From assembly GCF_009689005.1 (NCBI RefSeq), contig NZ_AP021879.1:744001-808000 (forward strand): DNA of 64,000 nucleotides, written 5' to 3'. The position numbers and the translations under genes are program-made. Below the pieces are notes generated by a model. That model saw only the letters and a program-made list of their open reading frames with translations, had not been told where the DNA came from and ran no database searches. The stretch comes from Desulfosarcina ovata subsp. ovata. Its GTDB lineage: Bacteria > Desulfobacterota > Desulfobacteria > Desulfobacterales > Desulfosarcinaceae. Below, in pieces: positions 28,101 through 36,925 of this stretch. How positions within the stretch are numbered: position 1 is the stretch's first letter; every line of letters starts with the position of its first letter.

Positions 28101-28491
28101 CCAAAAACGGGATATAGAAAACGGTGTGGACGGTGCCCACGAAAAACTTGCAGCTGCAGAATCTTTAAAAAAGAAACTGGAATTAATTTTAGATGGCGAA
28201 GCCCCTCATGATGTTTATGTCCGCTGGAAACCTCTTGAAAATCAGCCCATCGGTTGGAATCCAGACCTTAATGATGGGGTGCGCCGGAATATTCGACCGT
28301 TTATGACTGTTGGCGATGTTAAAAAGAAAGGGGCCGGCGTACTCAGGGATAAGCCAAACATCAAATGGGGGAAAGACCGGGGTAAGGACGCGAGCTCCGC
28401 GCCCTGGTATCACCTTTTCAAGGGAGATCGCATCAATGACCACCATTTAACCCTGAAGGAAAAGCAGGAAGCTCAGAAAAACAGGAAGTAA
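25138..28491 (+). CDS. pglX: BREX adenine-specific DNA methyltransferase PglX, full length
   Basis: 1117 residues, normal for type I PglX. SAM-binding motif I DPCCGSGHF lies at 301-309; the catalytic motif is NVPY (486-489) in place of the common NPPY. The C-terminal 450 residues should hold the target-recognition domain and the second specificity lobe. PglX methylates one strand of a 5-6 bp site to mark self DNA. The ATG follows AAGGAGG and overlaps ptuB. Base composition is uneven: roughly 25140-25850 is GC-rich like the neighbours, about 25860-28200 is clearly AT-richer, and the last 250 bases are GC-rich again. That suggests replacement of the central and C-terminal part by recombination. 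N-terminal 300 residues are very close to the second copy at 28499. Confidence 0.93.
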   Translation: MLMQPLEKSLRNNLEKTIREARDFAEEAARVALEQLGVGESKAYPHLSDDDRKLRRRLRAHGRQLGDGRNAKGEQGIDRLIEEVAYEHWHRMLFARFLAENNLLMYPDPDDPVAITLEECEDLAADEDAANGWELAARFAARMLPQIFRLDSPVFQLELPPEHQQKLERLVADLALEVFIASDSLGWVYQFWQVKKKDEVNASEVKIGARELHAVTQLFTEPYMVSFLLDNSLGAWWAKHKLSEEDLRNAKTEEDLRRKVAIQGVPLDYLRFIRQKDSTWSPATDTFERWPENLSELKIIDPCCGSGHFLVAAFHMLVPMRMELENLSAHDAIDSVLKHNLIGLEVDSRCVELAAFSLALSAWTYLGASNFRPLPKLNVACSGLSISAKREEWLNLVGDNTNIRLTMEKTYELFKNAPVLGSLINPKSEVLNESLFDMDWEHLEPLLAHTSAGNKDDEKKELSVVARGISSATRLLNGQYHLVITNVPYLSRNKQDETLRKYCERNYKDAKNDLSTVFLERCIEYANDNGTIAIVIPHNWMFLTSYKNLRKKLLRRCTWNIIGRLGFAAFEIMDWWAFDTSLIIKSKRKANNDSKIIGIDASESRQCETKAHYLRTEPIKCVGQANQLNNPDARVMLDIENTGKLVEYYASSRTGLQTGDNDRFSFLFWEFMKIDNPWVSFQRTADETDFFKGMYQVLRWNGDGKELRDQKGSALRGLDCCGRSGVLVHRMNRLPVTLYSGEIFDQNGAVIIPKKKEYFLPLWCYLSSDDYYTEVRKLDSKVGVTPATLAKVQFNYDYWEKISQEKFPNGLPEPYSDDPTQWIFHGHPAISGEPLHVAVARLLGYRWPAEFNPKIRLSDKAKLLVEESKLLTAKADGDGIVCIPPVRGEMKVVDRLEEMLAAAYGSKWSAIMRAELLSKAEHSGKSLETWIRDKFFIQHCRLFHQRPFIWHIWDGLSDGFAALINYHKLNFKLLETLIYTYLGDWISRQKRDIENGVDGAHEKLAAAESLKKKLELILDGEAPHDVYVRWKPLENQPIGWNPDLNDGVRRNIRPFMTVGDVKKKGAGVLRDKPNIKWGKDRGKDASSAPWYHLFKGDRINDHHLTLKEKQEAQKNRK
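25867..25909 (+). repeat. Exact 16-bp direct repeat inside pglX
   Basis: GAAGAAGATCTTCGAA occurs at 25867-25882 and again at 25894-25909, a period of 27 bases (nine codons), encoding EEDLRNAKT then EEDLRRK. Each copy contains the palindrome GAAGATCTTC. The repeat lies where pglX changes from GC-rich to AT-rich sequence. The second PglX has a similar but inexact protein repeat here, so the doubling is older than the exact nucleotide match. Confidence 0.85.
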
Positions 28492-28498
28492 ATATTCC

Positions 28499-30400
28499 AT
28501 GATTCTATATTTAAAAAGGTCGCTACGAACCACACTTGAGAAGACGGTACAGGATGCTCGCGATATCGCTGAAAATGCCGCCATGGTTGCACTTGAGCAA
28601 TTGGGTGTGGGAGAATCAGAGGCTTATCCCCACCTGACAGAAGCTGATTGCAAATTGCGACGCAAGCTTCGATCGCATGTCCATCAACTCGGTGATGGTT
28701 GCAACCCCGAGGGGCGGCTGGCACTTGATGGGTTGATAGAAGAAGTTGCCTATGAGCACTGGCACCGCATGCTTTTTTCCAGGTTTTTGGCCGAAAACAA
28801 CCTTCTCATGTATCCCGATCCTGATAATCCGGTGGCTGTAACACTGGAAGAGTGCGAAGACTTGGCAACCGCTGAAGGAACTGCCAACGGCTGGGAGCTT
28901 GCCGCCCGTTTTACCGCCCGCATGCTTCCGCAGATCTTCCGGCCGAATTCACCCGTTTTTCAGCTCGTGCTACCACCGGAGCAACAACAAAAGCTTGAGC
29001 ATTTAGTGGCCAATCTGCCGGTCGACGTTTTTGCTGCTTCGGATTCTCTCGGTTGGGTATATCAATTCTGGCAGGCTAAAAAGAAGGATGACGTCAATAT
29101 TTCTGAAGTGAAGATCAGCACCCGTGACCTGCCTGTAGTCACCCAGTTTTTCACTGAACCTTATATGGTCAGTTTCCTGCTTGACAATACCCTCGGGGCC
29201 TGGTTTGCCGCCAGACGCCTTAAGATTGCTGATCTTGAAAACGCGAGAACAGAAGATGAACTACGGTCCAAGGCAGCCATCCCTGGCGTATCATTGGATT
29301 ACCTGCGCTTTGTTAGGCAGAAAGACGGCCCTTGGAAACCTCTTGGCGGATCATTCGAAAGCTGGCCAGATAACCTGTCCGAGTTTAAAATGCTCGACCC
29401 ATGCTGTGGTTCGGGGCACTTTTTGGTTGCAGCCTTTTCGATGCTTGTTCCAATACGAATGGATTTGGAAGGCTTGTCGAATCAAGAAGCAGCGGATGCT
29501 GTGCTTCGCGACAACCTTCACGGGTTGGAGATCGACCGGCGTTGCACAGAAATAGCTGCCTTCAATCTTGCATTAACGTCCTGGCGGCTTGCTGGCTATC
29601 GCTCCATGCCAACGCCTCAAATCGCCTGTACTGGGCTTGCCACCGGCGGAACTCGTGAACAATGGATAAATATAATAGAGGGTCAGGGGTCAAACAGAAA
29701 CCTGGGATACTTTTTCGATCAGCTTTATGATCTTTTCGGCAAAGCTCCCTATTTGGGAAGCCTGATAAATCCCCATCGGTTTCTGGGAAGCGCTCTTCCG
29801 GATAAAAAGGGCATGGCACACCTGAAACGCACCCTTGCGTCCGCTATGGAGGAGGAATTTGAATCTGTAGCCGATCGTTACGAAACTGATAATATCGCAT
29901 TGGGCATAGCCAAAGCTGCTGATTTACTGGCAGACCGCTACACCCTTGTTGCGACAAATGTCCCCTATCTTGGACGGGATAAGCAGGACGAAGTTCTCAA
30001 GGATCACCTTGACACCTACTACCCTCTCGGAAGGGCTGACCTCTCGGCTGCCTGTGTTTTGAGATGTTTAGAGTTCTGTACAAAGGGCGGGACTACAGCT
30101 TTGGTTACACCTCAAAACTGGCTAAATCAAAAAGCTTATAAAAAAATGCGCCAGATGATTCTTGAAAACAGATCTTGGAATGTGATGGCGAGATTGGGTA
30201 CTGGCGGTTTCGAAACTATTTCTGGTCATATAGGAAGAGTGGCTTTATTGCTGCTCTCCGCAATCCCACCCATTGACGGACATGTAATGGCTAGAATTGA
30301 TCTATCGAAAGTAAAAAAAGCTGAAAAAATGGCTGCAATGTTGCGAGGGGATGAACCTGCAGAAATTGTGAAAACCCCTCAGAAGGAGATAACCGCATGA
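28499..30400 (+). CDS. Second PglX, lacking the C-terminal specificity half
   Basis: 633 residues, against about 1100 for the family. It is closely similar to the first PglX over residues 1-310 (shared blocks AYEHWHRMLF, NNLLMYPDPD, SDSLGWVYQFWQ) and keeps motif I DPCCGSGHF (about 300-308) and NVPY (about 487-490). It stops soon after the methyltransferase core, just where the first copy enters the QLNNPD segment and the target-recognition region. The end is not ragged: its TGA overlaps the ATG of the AIPR gene, so the shortened form seems stable. It may be a decoy, a regulator, a partner that borrows another TRD, or a donor of N-terminal sequence. Methylation by itself seems unlikely without a TRD. 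Confidence 0.85.
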   Translation: MILYLKRSLRTTLEKTVQDARDIAENAAMVALEQLGVGESEAYPHLTEADCKLRRKLRSHVHQLGDGCNPEGRLALDGLIEEVAYEHWHRMLFSRFLAENNLLMYPDPDNPVAVTLEECEDLATAEGTANGWELAARFTARMLPQIFRPNSPVFQLVLPPEQQQKLEHLVANLPVDVFAASDSLGWVYQFWQAKKKDDVNISEVKISTRDLPVVTQFFTEPYMVSFLLDNTLGAWFAARRLKIADLENARTEDELRSKAAIPGVSLDYLRFVRQKDGPWKPLGGSFESWPDNLSEFKMLDPCCGSGHFLVAAFSMLVPIRMDLEGLSNQEAADAVLRDNLHGLEIDRRCTEIAAFNLALTSWRLAGYRSMPTPQIACTGLATGGTREQWINIIEGQGSNRNLGYFFDQLYDLFGKAPYLGSLINPHRFLGSALPDKKGMAHLKRTLASAMEEEFESVADRYETDNIALGIAKAADLLADRYTLVATNVPYLGRDKQDEVLKDHLDTYYPLGRADLSAACVLRCLEFCTKGGTTALVTPQNWLNQKAYKKMRQMILENRSWNVMARLGTGGFETISGHIGRVALLLLSAIPPIDGHVMARIDLSKVKKAEKMAAMLRGDEPAEIVKTPQKEITA

Positions 30401-32088
30401 GTATCAATGTCAGCATTATCGATCAACGTGTTAGAAAGCTGGCTGAGGACCTCGCTGCCGAGTTCGAGGAAAGGCTGAACATCAAAGGTGATGAGGTCAG
30501 ACAGCGCTCTACGGCTTTTGTGTTTCTCTCGGTCAAGACCGTATTAGATCTTCCTGCCGAGGAAGCCTTGGATTGCATTACCGAAGGGGGAAATGATTTT
30601 GGTATCGATGCGCTACATGTGGGCGATGTCGAAGACGGCGAGTTTGTGGTGACATTGTTCCAGGGAAAATACAAGAAAAAGTTGACAGGTGATTCGAACT
30701 TCCCTCAGTCCGGTGTGGAAAAAGTCATCCAGGCAATAAAATTCCTGTTCGACCCTGATTCCGGTTTCACAACAAACCCCCAACTCACTTTGCTCATAGA
30801 AGAAATTCGTTCCCTGGTGAGGGATGGATATATACCCCGCGTGCGGGTTGTATTGTGTAACAATGGTCTGAAATGGTCTGATGCTGCACAACAACTCATT
30901 GAGGGCACCGGACTGCCTGACGACCAGATAGGGTGGGAACATGTAAATCACGATGAACTTGTTCGTTTACTGCAGGCGGCCAAACAAGTTGATGATACGC
31001 TTCGACTGGCTGGCAAAGCCATAATCGAGGATTTGGATTATTGTCGGGTCCTCATTGGTAAAATACCTGTACGAGAGATCGAAGTGCTTTTCAACCGGCA
31101 TGGCGATCTTTTATTGGAGCGAAATGTCCGCCGCTTCCTTGGGCTACAGGGTAACCGAGTGAACCAGGGAATCAATCATACTTTAAGAGCCGCAGCGGAG
31201 CGCGAAAACTTTTATTTTTACAACAACGGCATTACACTACTCTGCCGAAAGTTCACATACAATGCACTTCAAGGCGAAAATTACCAAGTGCGCGCCGAGG
31301 GGCTTCAGATCATTAATGGGGGACAAACCTGCAAGACCATCCAGAGAACACTCGCTGAACTCGCCGGTGCCGACGCCAACATGGAAAAAGCATTTGTGCT
31401 CATACGTCTATACCAGCTTCCAAGCGAATCGGCAGATCTTATTCGCAGTATAACTTTTGCTACCAACAGCCAGAACCCGATCGATCTGCGAGATTTGCGC
31501 TCAAACGACTACAAACAGAAAAATTTGGAGACGGCTATCGACGATCTAGGGTTTGTTTATCACCGGCACCGAAGCGAAGCCTCTCTGGGGACTCGTGATA
31601 TTAGTAGCGCCATAGCAGCCGTAGCGGTATTGTCTGTTTGGAGAGAACGCCCGCATCAGGCAAAATTCTATGGCCGTGAGCATTTTGGAAAACTCTACGA
31701 TACGATTTTCACAGACAATCTCAACGGAGCGCAGGCGATTATTGCAACTCTCCTGTTTCGCTTTGCTGAAAATAAACGGCGCCGCCCACCCGATGGAACA
31801 CCGGATTTTGTAGCCTATGCTTCTTGTTTTTTGGCAATGCTGATGGGACGATTTTTACTCAGCGACCTTGGAATCTCTCTTTATCAGCTGGACCACCGCA
31901 AGTTCAACAATGCCAAATCTATAGTCGATCAAAACAATGAGGTTTATTATCAAAGAGCTGTCCAAATGATTGGCGATGCGATCCCCCGCTTGTATGGTAA
32001 TCAGCATGTGTCTTTACAGCGTTTAGCAGCAACTTTCAGGCGAGGCGATCTTCTGGAGGCGCTGGCACAAGGTGAAGGTGGGGCATGA
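30397..32088 (+). CDS. AIPR (abortive phage infection) family protein with nuclease-like N-terminus
   Basis: 563 residues. The AIPR core is plain at about 240-310: ERNVRRFLG, VNQGINHTLRAAAERENFYFYNNGIT, then QIINGGQT. The N-terminal 100 residues have a possible PD-(D/E)XK-type site of the Mrr/QxK kind: GGNDFGIDAL (Asp71) and LFQGKYKK (Gln89, Lys91). AIPR proteins are linked to abortive infection and restriction-like loci; the mechanism is not settled. AAGGAG precedes the ATG, which overlaps the stop of the truncated PglX, and its own stop overlaps the small winged-helix ORF. It is therefore translated as part of the BREX operon and may act as effector of the truncated methyltransferase. Confidence 0.85.
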   Translation: MSINVSIIDQRVRKLAEDLAAEFEERLNIKGDEVRQRSTAFVFLSVKTVLDLPAEEALDCITEGGNDFGIDALHVGDVEDGEFVVTLFQGKYKKKLTGDSNFPQSGVEKVIQAIKFLFDPDSGFTTNPQLTLLIEEIRSLVRDGYIPRVRVVLCNNGLKWSDAAQQLIEGTGLPDDQIGWEHVNHDELVRLLQAAKQVDDTLRLAGKAIIEDLDYCRVLIGKIPVREIEVLFNRHGDLLLERNVRRFLGLQGNRVNQGINHTLRAAAERENFYFYNNGITLLCRKFTYNALQGENYQVRAEGLQIINGGQTCKTIQRTLAELAGADANMEKAFVLIRLYQLPSESADLIRSITFATNSQNPIDLRDLRSNDYKQKNLETAIDDLGFVYHRHRSEASLGTRDISSAIAAVAVLSVWRERPHQAKFYGREHFGKLYDTIFTDNLNGAQAIIATLLFRFAENKRRRPPDGTPDFVAYASCFLAMLMGRFLLSDLGISLYQLDHRKFNNAKSIVDQNNEVYYQRAVQMIGDAIPRLYGNQHVSLQRLAATFRRGDLLEALAQGEGGA

Positions 32089-32231
32089 TTGAATCGGTAC
32101 CTTTGGAATTGGTGAATCTGGTCGGTATTACCTCGAGAACTGTTGAACACTACTTGGAAAAGCTACAACATACTGGGCTGTTGAATCGCATCGGCCGCAG
32201 AAAACATGGATATTGGGAGGTTACTGGGTAA
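32085..32231 (+). CDS. Tiny winged-helix ORF (48 aa), probable remnant of a larger regulator
   Basis: Forty-eight codons starting at an ATG that overlaps the AIPR stop (ATGA) and ending in a TAA that overlaps the pglZ ATG (TAATG). The peptide reads LELVNLVGITSRTVEHYLEKL then LLNRIGRRKHGYWEV, a complete helix-turn-helix plus wing as found at the C-terminus of RecG-like/AlbA-type ATP-binding regulators. It has no other domain. It may be the leftover end of such a gene, kept because it couples AIPR to pglZ translation, or a real small DNA-binding regulator. Overlaps on both sides argue that it is translated. Confidence 0.6.
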   Translation: MIESVPLELVNLVGITSRTVEHYLEKLQHTGLLNRIGRRKHGYWEVTG

Positions 32232-34621
32232 TGAAAGTAGTTGAGCATCTCCTGAAATCGATCTGTTCTGCTGCCGTCTACAATCCGGACATCCAGGTTG
32301 CCCCTGCATGTACGCTCTGGACAGATCGTGACCGCCAATGGGAAGCCATCATTCCGAGACTTCAGGTTGAAATTCCGAATTTATACATACTTGGCGATTA
32401 CCATGTGAATGCCCGAACCGGGCCTGCCATTTGGCTTCGTTGTGTATTGGCAGGGGAGATTACACTTCAGGTGGATGGCGCATCGGATGAGGGTGTTAAA
32501 GAGAGACAGGTTCGCTATCAAACCGCCAAAGATGTTCCCATATTCTACCTTCCCGGTGTCAGTCGGCAGGACCTCAGGGCTGTTGAAAGCTGCCCTGACA
32601 ACTTGAAACCATTGGCGGAGCTGCAATACAGGGGAGTTATCTGGTCCCAAATCAACGGCAAGGATTGGACCATTCTCGCCTTTTTGAAATCAGATCAGGG
32701 CGGACTCGGGCTTGATGTGGCCAAGGACAACGACGCAAAAAATGCCATGCAACTGGCTCTTTCTCGCTTGATGGATGAGGATACCAGCCTTTTAGAGGGT
32801 AAGCGACTGGACAAAAACTATTTCAACACCCTTTTGACCGGTGGCGATCCGATACGGGATCTGCTCCAGTGGCTTGATAATGGAGATGCCTTCCGGGCGG
32901 GAAGAGATGAAAACGAGTGGGTTGCTTTTGTTGAGGTGTGTAAATCTCAGCTTGGATTTAATCCTCAGGAAGAAGGTGTCCTGTTTGGTGCAGAAAAGCT
33001 TGCCATCCATGAAGGACCTTGGAAAGCGGTCTGGGAACGGTTTTGTGAAGCCCCTGCCCGCTATTCGAATATCCCGAATCAGATTCGGAAATGCAAGATG
33101 CCATTGGAATTATTTTCCAATGCGCAGACACATGGTGGCTGGCCGCAGTGGAACGAAAATCAGGAAAAGGATCTTAGAAGAGCATTACAGGGCCTGAACG
33201 CCATCCCCCCCCACAAGGCGCGTGAGCTAATTGTTGAACTTGATAAATCTCATCGTGAGAGACGGAAGCTGGTATGGGTAGAGCTTGGTGAATCGCCTTT
33301 GGCCCTTGCCTTGAGGCACCTCTCGATTCTTTCAGACATTACGTCCAATCCTCTGACCGCAGGCACTTCCAAGGATCTGGCCTCCGCCTATGCCACCACT
33401 GGATGGAAGGCGGATGCCGCCGTACTGCATTCACTTTCATTCGTTGATTCCGAGGATGATTTTCAGGCTATAGCAACAGCAATTCAATCCGTATATTTAC
33501 CATGGATTGAAGACTCTTCGCGCTATTTACAAGAGGTGGTTGAAAAATCCGGGTACCCGGGTGCTTCTTTACCGAACCGCAAAAAGCGACCCATTGAAAA
33601 GGCTGAATGCATCCTGTTTGTTGATGGTTTGCGGTACGATTTGGCTCAACAACTTACCGAGATACTATCGAGAAAAGGCCTTACGGTATCGGGAGAGATT
33701 TCTTGGAGCGCCCTGCCCAGCGTTACCGCCACAGGTAAACCCGCTGTCTCACCAGTTTGGGAATTCATTGAAGGGGGCGAAGCCAATTCAGATTTCGAGC
33801 CGATGGTAAAGGAAACAAAGCAGTCACTCAAGGGCGGTTATCATTTAAAAAAACTTTTAGCCTTAAACGGCTGGTCGGTACTGGAGAAATCGGATTCCGG
33901 CGACGGTACTGGACTCGGTTGGTGCGAATTTGGCAATATTGATCATGAGGGACATGATAGGGGCTGGAAACTGTCCAGATTTATCGATGGATTGCTAACG
34001 GAAATAGCAGAGCGAGTGGCGCAGCTACTGAAAGCCGGGTGGAAAACTGTAAGGATTGTCACTGATCATGGCTGGCTGCTGCTACCAGGCGGTTTGCCCA
34101 AAATCGAATTGCCTGCTGCCCTCGTTGAAAACAAGTGGGGGCGTTGCGCGGTCATCAAGCCGGGAGCCGTTACGGAAGAAAGATTGTACCCTTGGTATTG
34201 GAATCAGAACCAGAGCATCGCGCTTGCCAATGGGATCAGTTGTTATAAAGCCGGTGAGGAATATGCCCATGGAGGGCTGAGCCTGCAGGAATGCCTCACA
34301 ATGGAATTAATGGTAACCGCCGGAGCATCTGTTTCTCAATCACCGTCAGTGGAAATCACCGATATTGTTTGGAAGGGACTCCGGTGCAAAATCGCCGTGG
34401 ACGGCAAATTTAGTGACCTGCTCTTTGATATCCGAATCAAGGCAGGCAGTCCTGAACATAGTGTGGTGATGACCGTGAAACCCATCAATGAAAAAGGGAT
34501 CGGTTCGGTTGTCGTTGAAAACGAAGAGCTTGAGGGAACCGAAGCATCAATTGTGCTCATCGATAAAGCAGGCGAACTGATCTCACAGGGAAAGACGATC
34601 ATTGGCGGAGGTACGGATTAA
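32231..34621 (+). CDS. pglZ: BREX protein PglZ (alkaline-phosphatase superfamily)
   Basis: 796 residues from the ATG overlapping the preceding small ORF. The PglZ domain has the metal-binding pattern of the alkaline-phosphatase fold: ECILFVDGLRYDLAQQL (about 458-474), SWSALPSVTATGKPA (about 493-507) and VTDHGWLLLPGG (about 607-618). The N-terminal half is a helical BREX-specific region. PglZ is essential for BREX and is proposed to be a nuclease or phosphatase of the complex. Its end overlaps brxL (TAATG). Confidence 0.93.
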   Translation: MKVVEHLLKSICSAAVYNPDIQVAPACTLWTDRDRQWEAIIPRLQVEIPNLYILGDYHVNARTGPAIWLRCVLAGEITLQVDGASDEGVKERQVRYQTAKDVPIFYLPGVSRQDLRAVESCPDNLKPLAELQYRGVIWSQINGKDWTILAFLKSDQGGLGLDVAKDNDAKNAMQLALSRLMDEDTSLLEGKRLDKNYFNTLLTGGDPIRDLLQWLDNGDAFRAGRDENEWVAFVEVCKSQLGFNPQEEGVLFGAEKLAIHEGPWKAVWERFCEAPARYSNIPNQIRKCKMPLELFSNAQTHGGWPQWNENQEKDLRRALQGLNAIPPHKARELIVELDKSHRERRKLVWVELGESPLALALRHLSILSDITSNPLTAGTSKDLASAYATTGWKADAAVLHSLSFVDSEDDFQAIATAIQSVYLPWIEDSSRYLQEVVEKSGYPGASLPNRKKRPIEKAECILFVDGLRYDLAQQLTEILSRKGLTVSGEISWSALPSVTATGKPAVSPVWEFIEGGEANSDFEPMVKETKQSLKGGYHLKKLLALNGWSVLEKSDSGDGTGLGWCEFGNIDHEGHDRGWKLSRFIDGLLTEIAERVAQLLKAGWKTVRIVTDHGWLLLPGGLPKIELPAALVENKWGRCAVIKPGAVTEERLYPWYWNQNQSIALANGISCYKAGEEYAHGGLSLQECLTMELMVTAGASVSQSPSVEITDIVWKGLRCKIAVDGKFSDLLFDIRIKAGSPEHSVVMTVKPINEKGIGSVVVENEELEGTEASIVLIDKAGELISQGKTIIGGGTD

Positions 34622-36666
34622 TGGAAATGGACCACCTGGATAATCTGGCCGCTTCGGTACTGGATGGATATCTGGTACGCAAGGACCTCGTTAGAACCTT
34701 TAGCCGACAGTTTCCGGTCCCGACGTATGTCGTCGAATTCCTTTTAGGAAGATATTGCGCAAGTATCGATCCTGAAGAAATCGAGGAAGGTCTTGAAATC
34801 GTACAACGCCAACTACGGGCTCGAACCGTAAAGGCCGGAGAGGAGGAGCTTTTTAAAGCCCGTGCAAGGGAAAAGGGTGCGGTTAAAATAATTGATCTGA
34901 TCAGCGCCAGGCTGGATGCCAAAACAGACTCCTATCTTGCAACATTGCCAAGCCTGCAGATTAAGGATGTTCGAATCAGCGGAGCATTGGTAAATACTCA
35001 TGAGCGGATGCTGACAGGCGGATTTTATGCCGAAATTACATTAGGCTATGACGCCGCTATTGCACAGGAAAAAAACGGCCGACCGTTTGGGATAGAGGGG
35101 TTGCGCGAGATACAGCTCTCAAAACACGATATTTTGGATATCCTCACGGAGGCTCGCCAGCAGTTTACAACGGCGGAGTGGAAACAGTTTCTTTTGCGCA
35201 GTATCGGCATTAATACTGAAAAGCTATCCGAGAGAACCCAAAACGCTTTTTTTCTGCGCATGGTGCCGTTTGTTGAACGCAACTACAATATGGTTGAACT
35301 TGGGCCAAGGGGTACCGGGAAAAGTCATTTGTTCCAGCAAGTTTCTCCCTACGCGCATCTGATATCCGGGGGCAAGGCAACAGTGGCGAAAATGTTCGTC
35401 AATAATGCCAATGGCCGACGGGGCCTTGTTTGCCAGTATGACGTGGTTTGTTTCGATGAGGTATCAGGTATCTCTTTCGATCAGAAAGACGGCGTCAACA
35501 TCATGAAGGGATACATGGAATCCGGGGAGTTTAGCCGGGGCAAAGAGTCAATCCGTGCAGATGGCTGTATAGTTCTTGTCGGCAATTTCGATGTTGACGT
35601 TGAACATCAACAGCGAATCGGGCACCTTTTTGGCCCGATGCCTCAAGAAATGCGTGATGACACGGCATTTATGGACCGCATCCACGCCTACCTGCCAGGC
35701 TGGGATGTGCCAAAGATTAATAAGGAGCTGCTGACGAATCATTTCGGGCTCGTATCAGACTTTCTGTCTGAATGTATGAGCCGCCTCCGGCGTGAAAGTC
35801 GTGTATCGGTCCTACACAACCGGGTTTTGTATGGTGGCGCCCTGAGTGGCCGGGACACCAACGCAGTCAATATGACCACAAGCGGGTTGATTAAGTTGCT
35901 GTACCCCGGCCAAACCGACGAAATCCCGGATGAAGATTTGGAATGGGCGGTGCGGATAGCGCTCGAAGCCCGAAGACGGGTCAAAGAACAACAAAAGCGG
36001 ATCGGGGCGGCCGAGTTTCGAAATACCCATTTTTCCTACGTTTTTAATGAAGAGGGAGTCGAAAAATTCGTTTCCACACCTGAATTGCAGAGTGAAAATA
36101 GCATTGGTGATGATCCATTGGAGCCTGGCCAGGTATGGACGATCAGCCCAGGCGGAATCGATGAGCATGCGGGGCTTTTCAGGATTGAGGCAAATGAAGG
36201 ACCCGGCTCAGGGGTTAAAGTTCTCAACAAACCGGTACCTGCCCCGTTCAAAGAGAGCATCAGTTACGCGGAACAAAACCTCTATTCACGGTCTGTGAAC
36301 CTCGTAGGGGACAAGAATCCGCGAAATCATGAATTCACCGTTCAGTTGCGGGCTTTTGACGCTGCCAAAACAGGGGCAAAAGTCGGAGTTGCCGCTTTGA
36401 TAGCGCTATGCACATCAATATTGAAAAAAAGCGTCCGTGGCGGGTTGATCATCGTGGGTGAAATCAACCTTGGCGGCTCCATTGAACCAGTCCACAATTC
36501 AGTAACCATTGCTGAGATAGCCATTGAAAAGGGTGCTACCGCCCTTTTGATGCCGGTTGCATGCCGACGGCAACTTTTCGATTTGTCCGATGATATGGCC
36601 ACCAAGGTCGATATCCAATTCTTCTCTGATGCACGGGATGCGCTTTTAAAGGCTATTTTAGACTGA
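34621..36666 (+). CDS. brxL: BREX Lon-like protein BrxL
   Basis: 681 residues. N-terminal BrxL domain (HLDNLAASVLDGYLVRKDL), AAA+ module with Walker A LGPRGTGKSH (about 227-236) and Walker B VVCFDEVSG (about 275-283), and a C-terminal Lon-type domain (GLIIVGEINLGGSIEPV, ALLMPVACRRQL). BrxL forms DNA-loaded hexameric rings and is required for restriction in type I BREX. It closes the operon. No strong terminator hairpin follows. Confidence 0.93.
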   Translation: MEMDHLDNLAASVLDGYLVRKDLVRTFSRQFPVPTYVVEFLLGRYCASIDPEEIEEGLEIVQRQLRARTVKAGEEELFKARAREKGAVKIIDLISARLDAKTDSYLATLPSLQIKDVRISGALVNTHERMLTGGFYAEITLGYDAAIAQEKNGRPFGIEGLREIQLSKHDILDILTEARQQFTTAEWKQFLLRSIGINTEKLSERTQNAFFLRMVPFVERNYNMVELGPRGTGKSHLFQQVSPYAHLISGGKATVAKMFVNNANGRRGLVCQYDVVCFDEVSGISFDQKDGVNIMKGYMESGEFSRGKESIRADGCIVLVGNFDVDVEHQQRIGHLFGPMPQEMRDDTAFMDRIHAYLPGWDVPKINKELLTNHFGLVSDFLSECMSRLRRESRVSVLHNRVLYGGALSGRDTNAVNMTTSGLIKLLYPGQTDEIPDEDLEWAVRIALEARRRVKEQQKRIGAAEFRNTHFSYVFNEEGVEKFVSTPELQSENSIGDDPLEPGQVWTISPGGIDEHAGLFRIEANEGPGSGVKVLNKPVPAPFKESISYAEQNLYSRSVNLVGDKNPRNHEFTVQLRAFDAAKTGAKVGVAALIALCTSILKKSVRGGLIIVGEINLGGSIEPVHNSVTIAEIAIEKGATALLMPVACRRQLFDLSDDMATKVDIQFFSDARDALLKAILD

Positions 36667-36682
36667 GAGGCAAACCGAGTGA

Positions 36683-36838
36683 CCATACATCCATTATATT
36701 CACAATCTGGAAAACGACTCCCCCGGCAAGCAGATCGCCACGATCAAGGGAAAGAAAAAATTCCGGGAATGGGTGATGAAACGTTACTCTGAGGATTCAG
36801 GCTCGGCAGTCTGCTTCCATCTTGTAGGGGAAAGTTAA
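36683..36838 (+). pseudogene. Open 51-codon gene remnant after brxL
   Basis: Between brxL and the convergent HEPN-type gene (36667-36925) there is a protein-like open stretch without a start codon: it begins right after a TGA and ends at the TAA at 36836-36838. It reads YIHNLENDSPGKQIA then KKKFREWVMKRYSEDSG and FHLVGES. This looks like the C-terminal end of a lost gene. I cannot name the family. The rest of the gap holds nothing recognisable. Confidence 0.4.
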
Positions 36839-36925
36839 TATTATGAGGCCTGACCATTTTAGGTGAAGCGATAGCAGAATCACTTTCGCACACATTGCAA
36901 TAGAAAAATCAGATTGAGTTGCCAG

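Noticed and set aside
28499-30400. Truncated pglX as a simple frameshift pseudogene of a longer gene
   Set aside because: No further PglX C-terminal sequence follows in any frame; the AIPR gene starts at once with overlapping stop/start.
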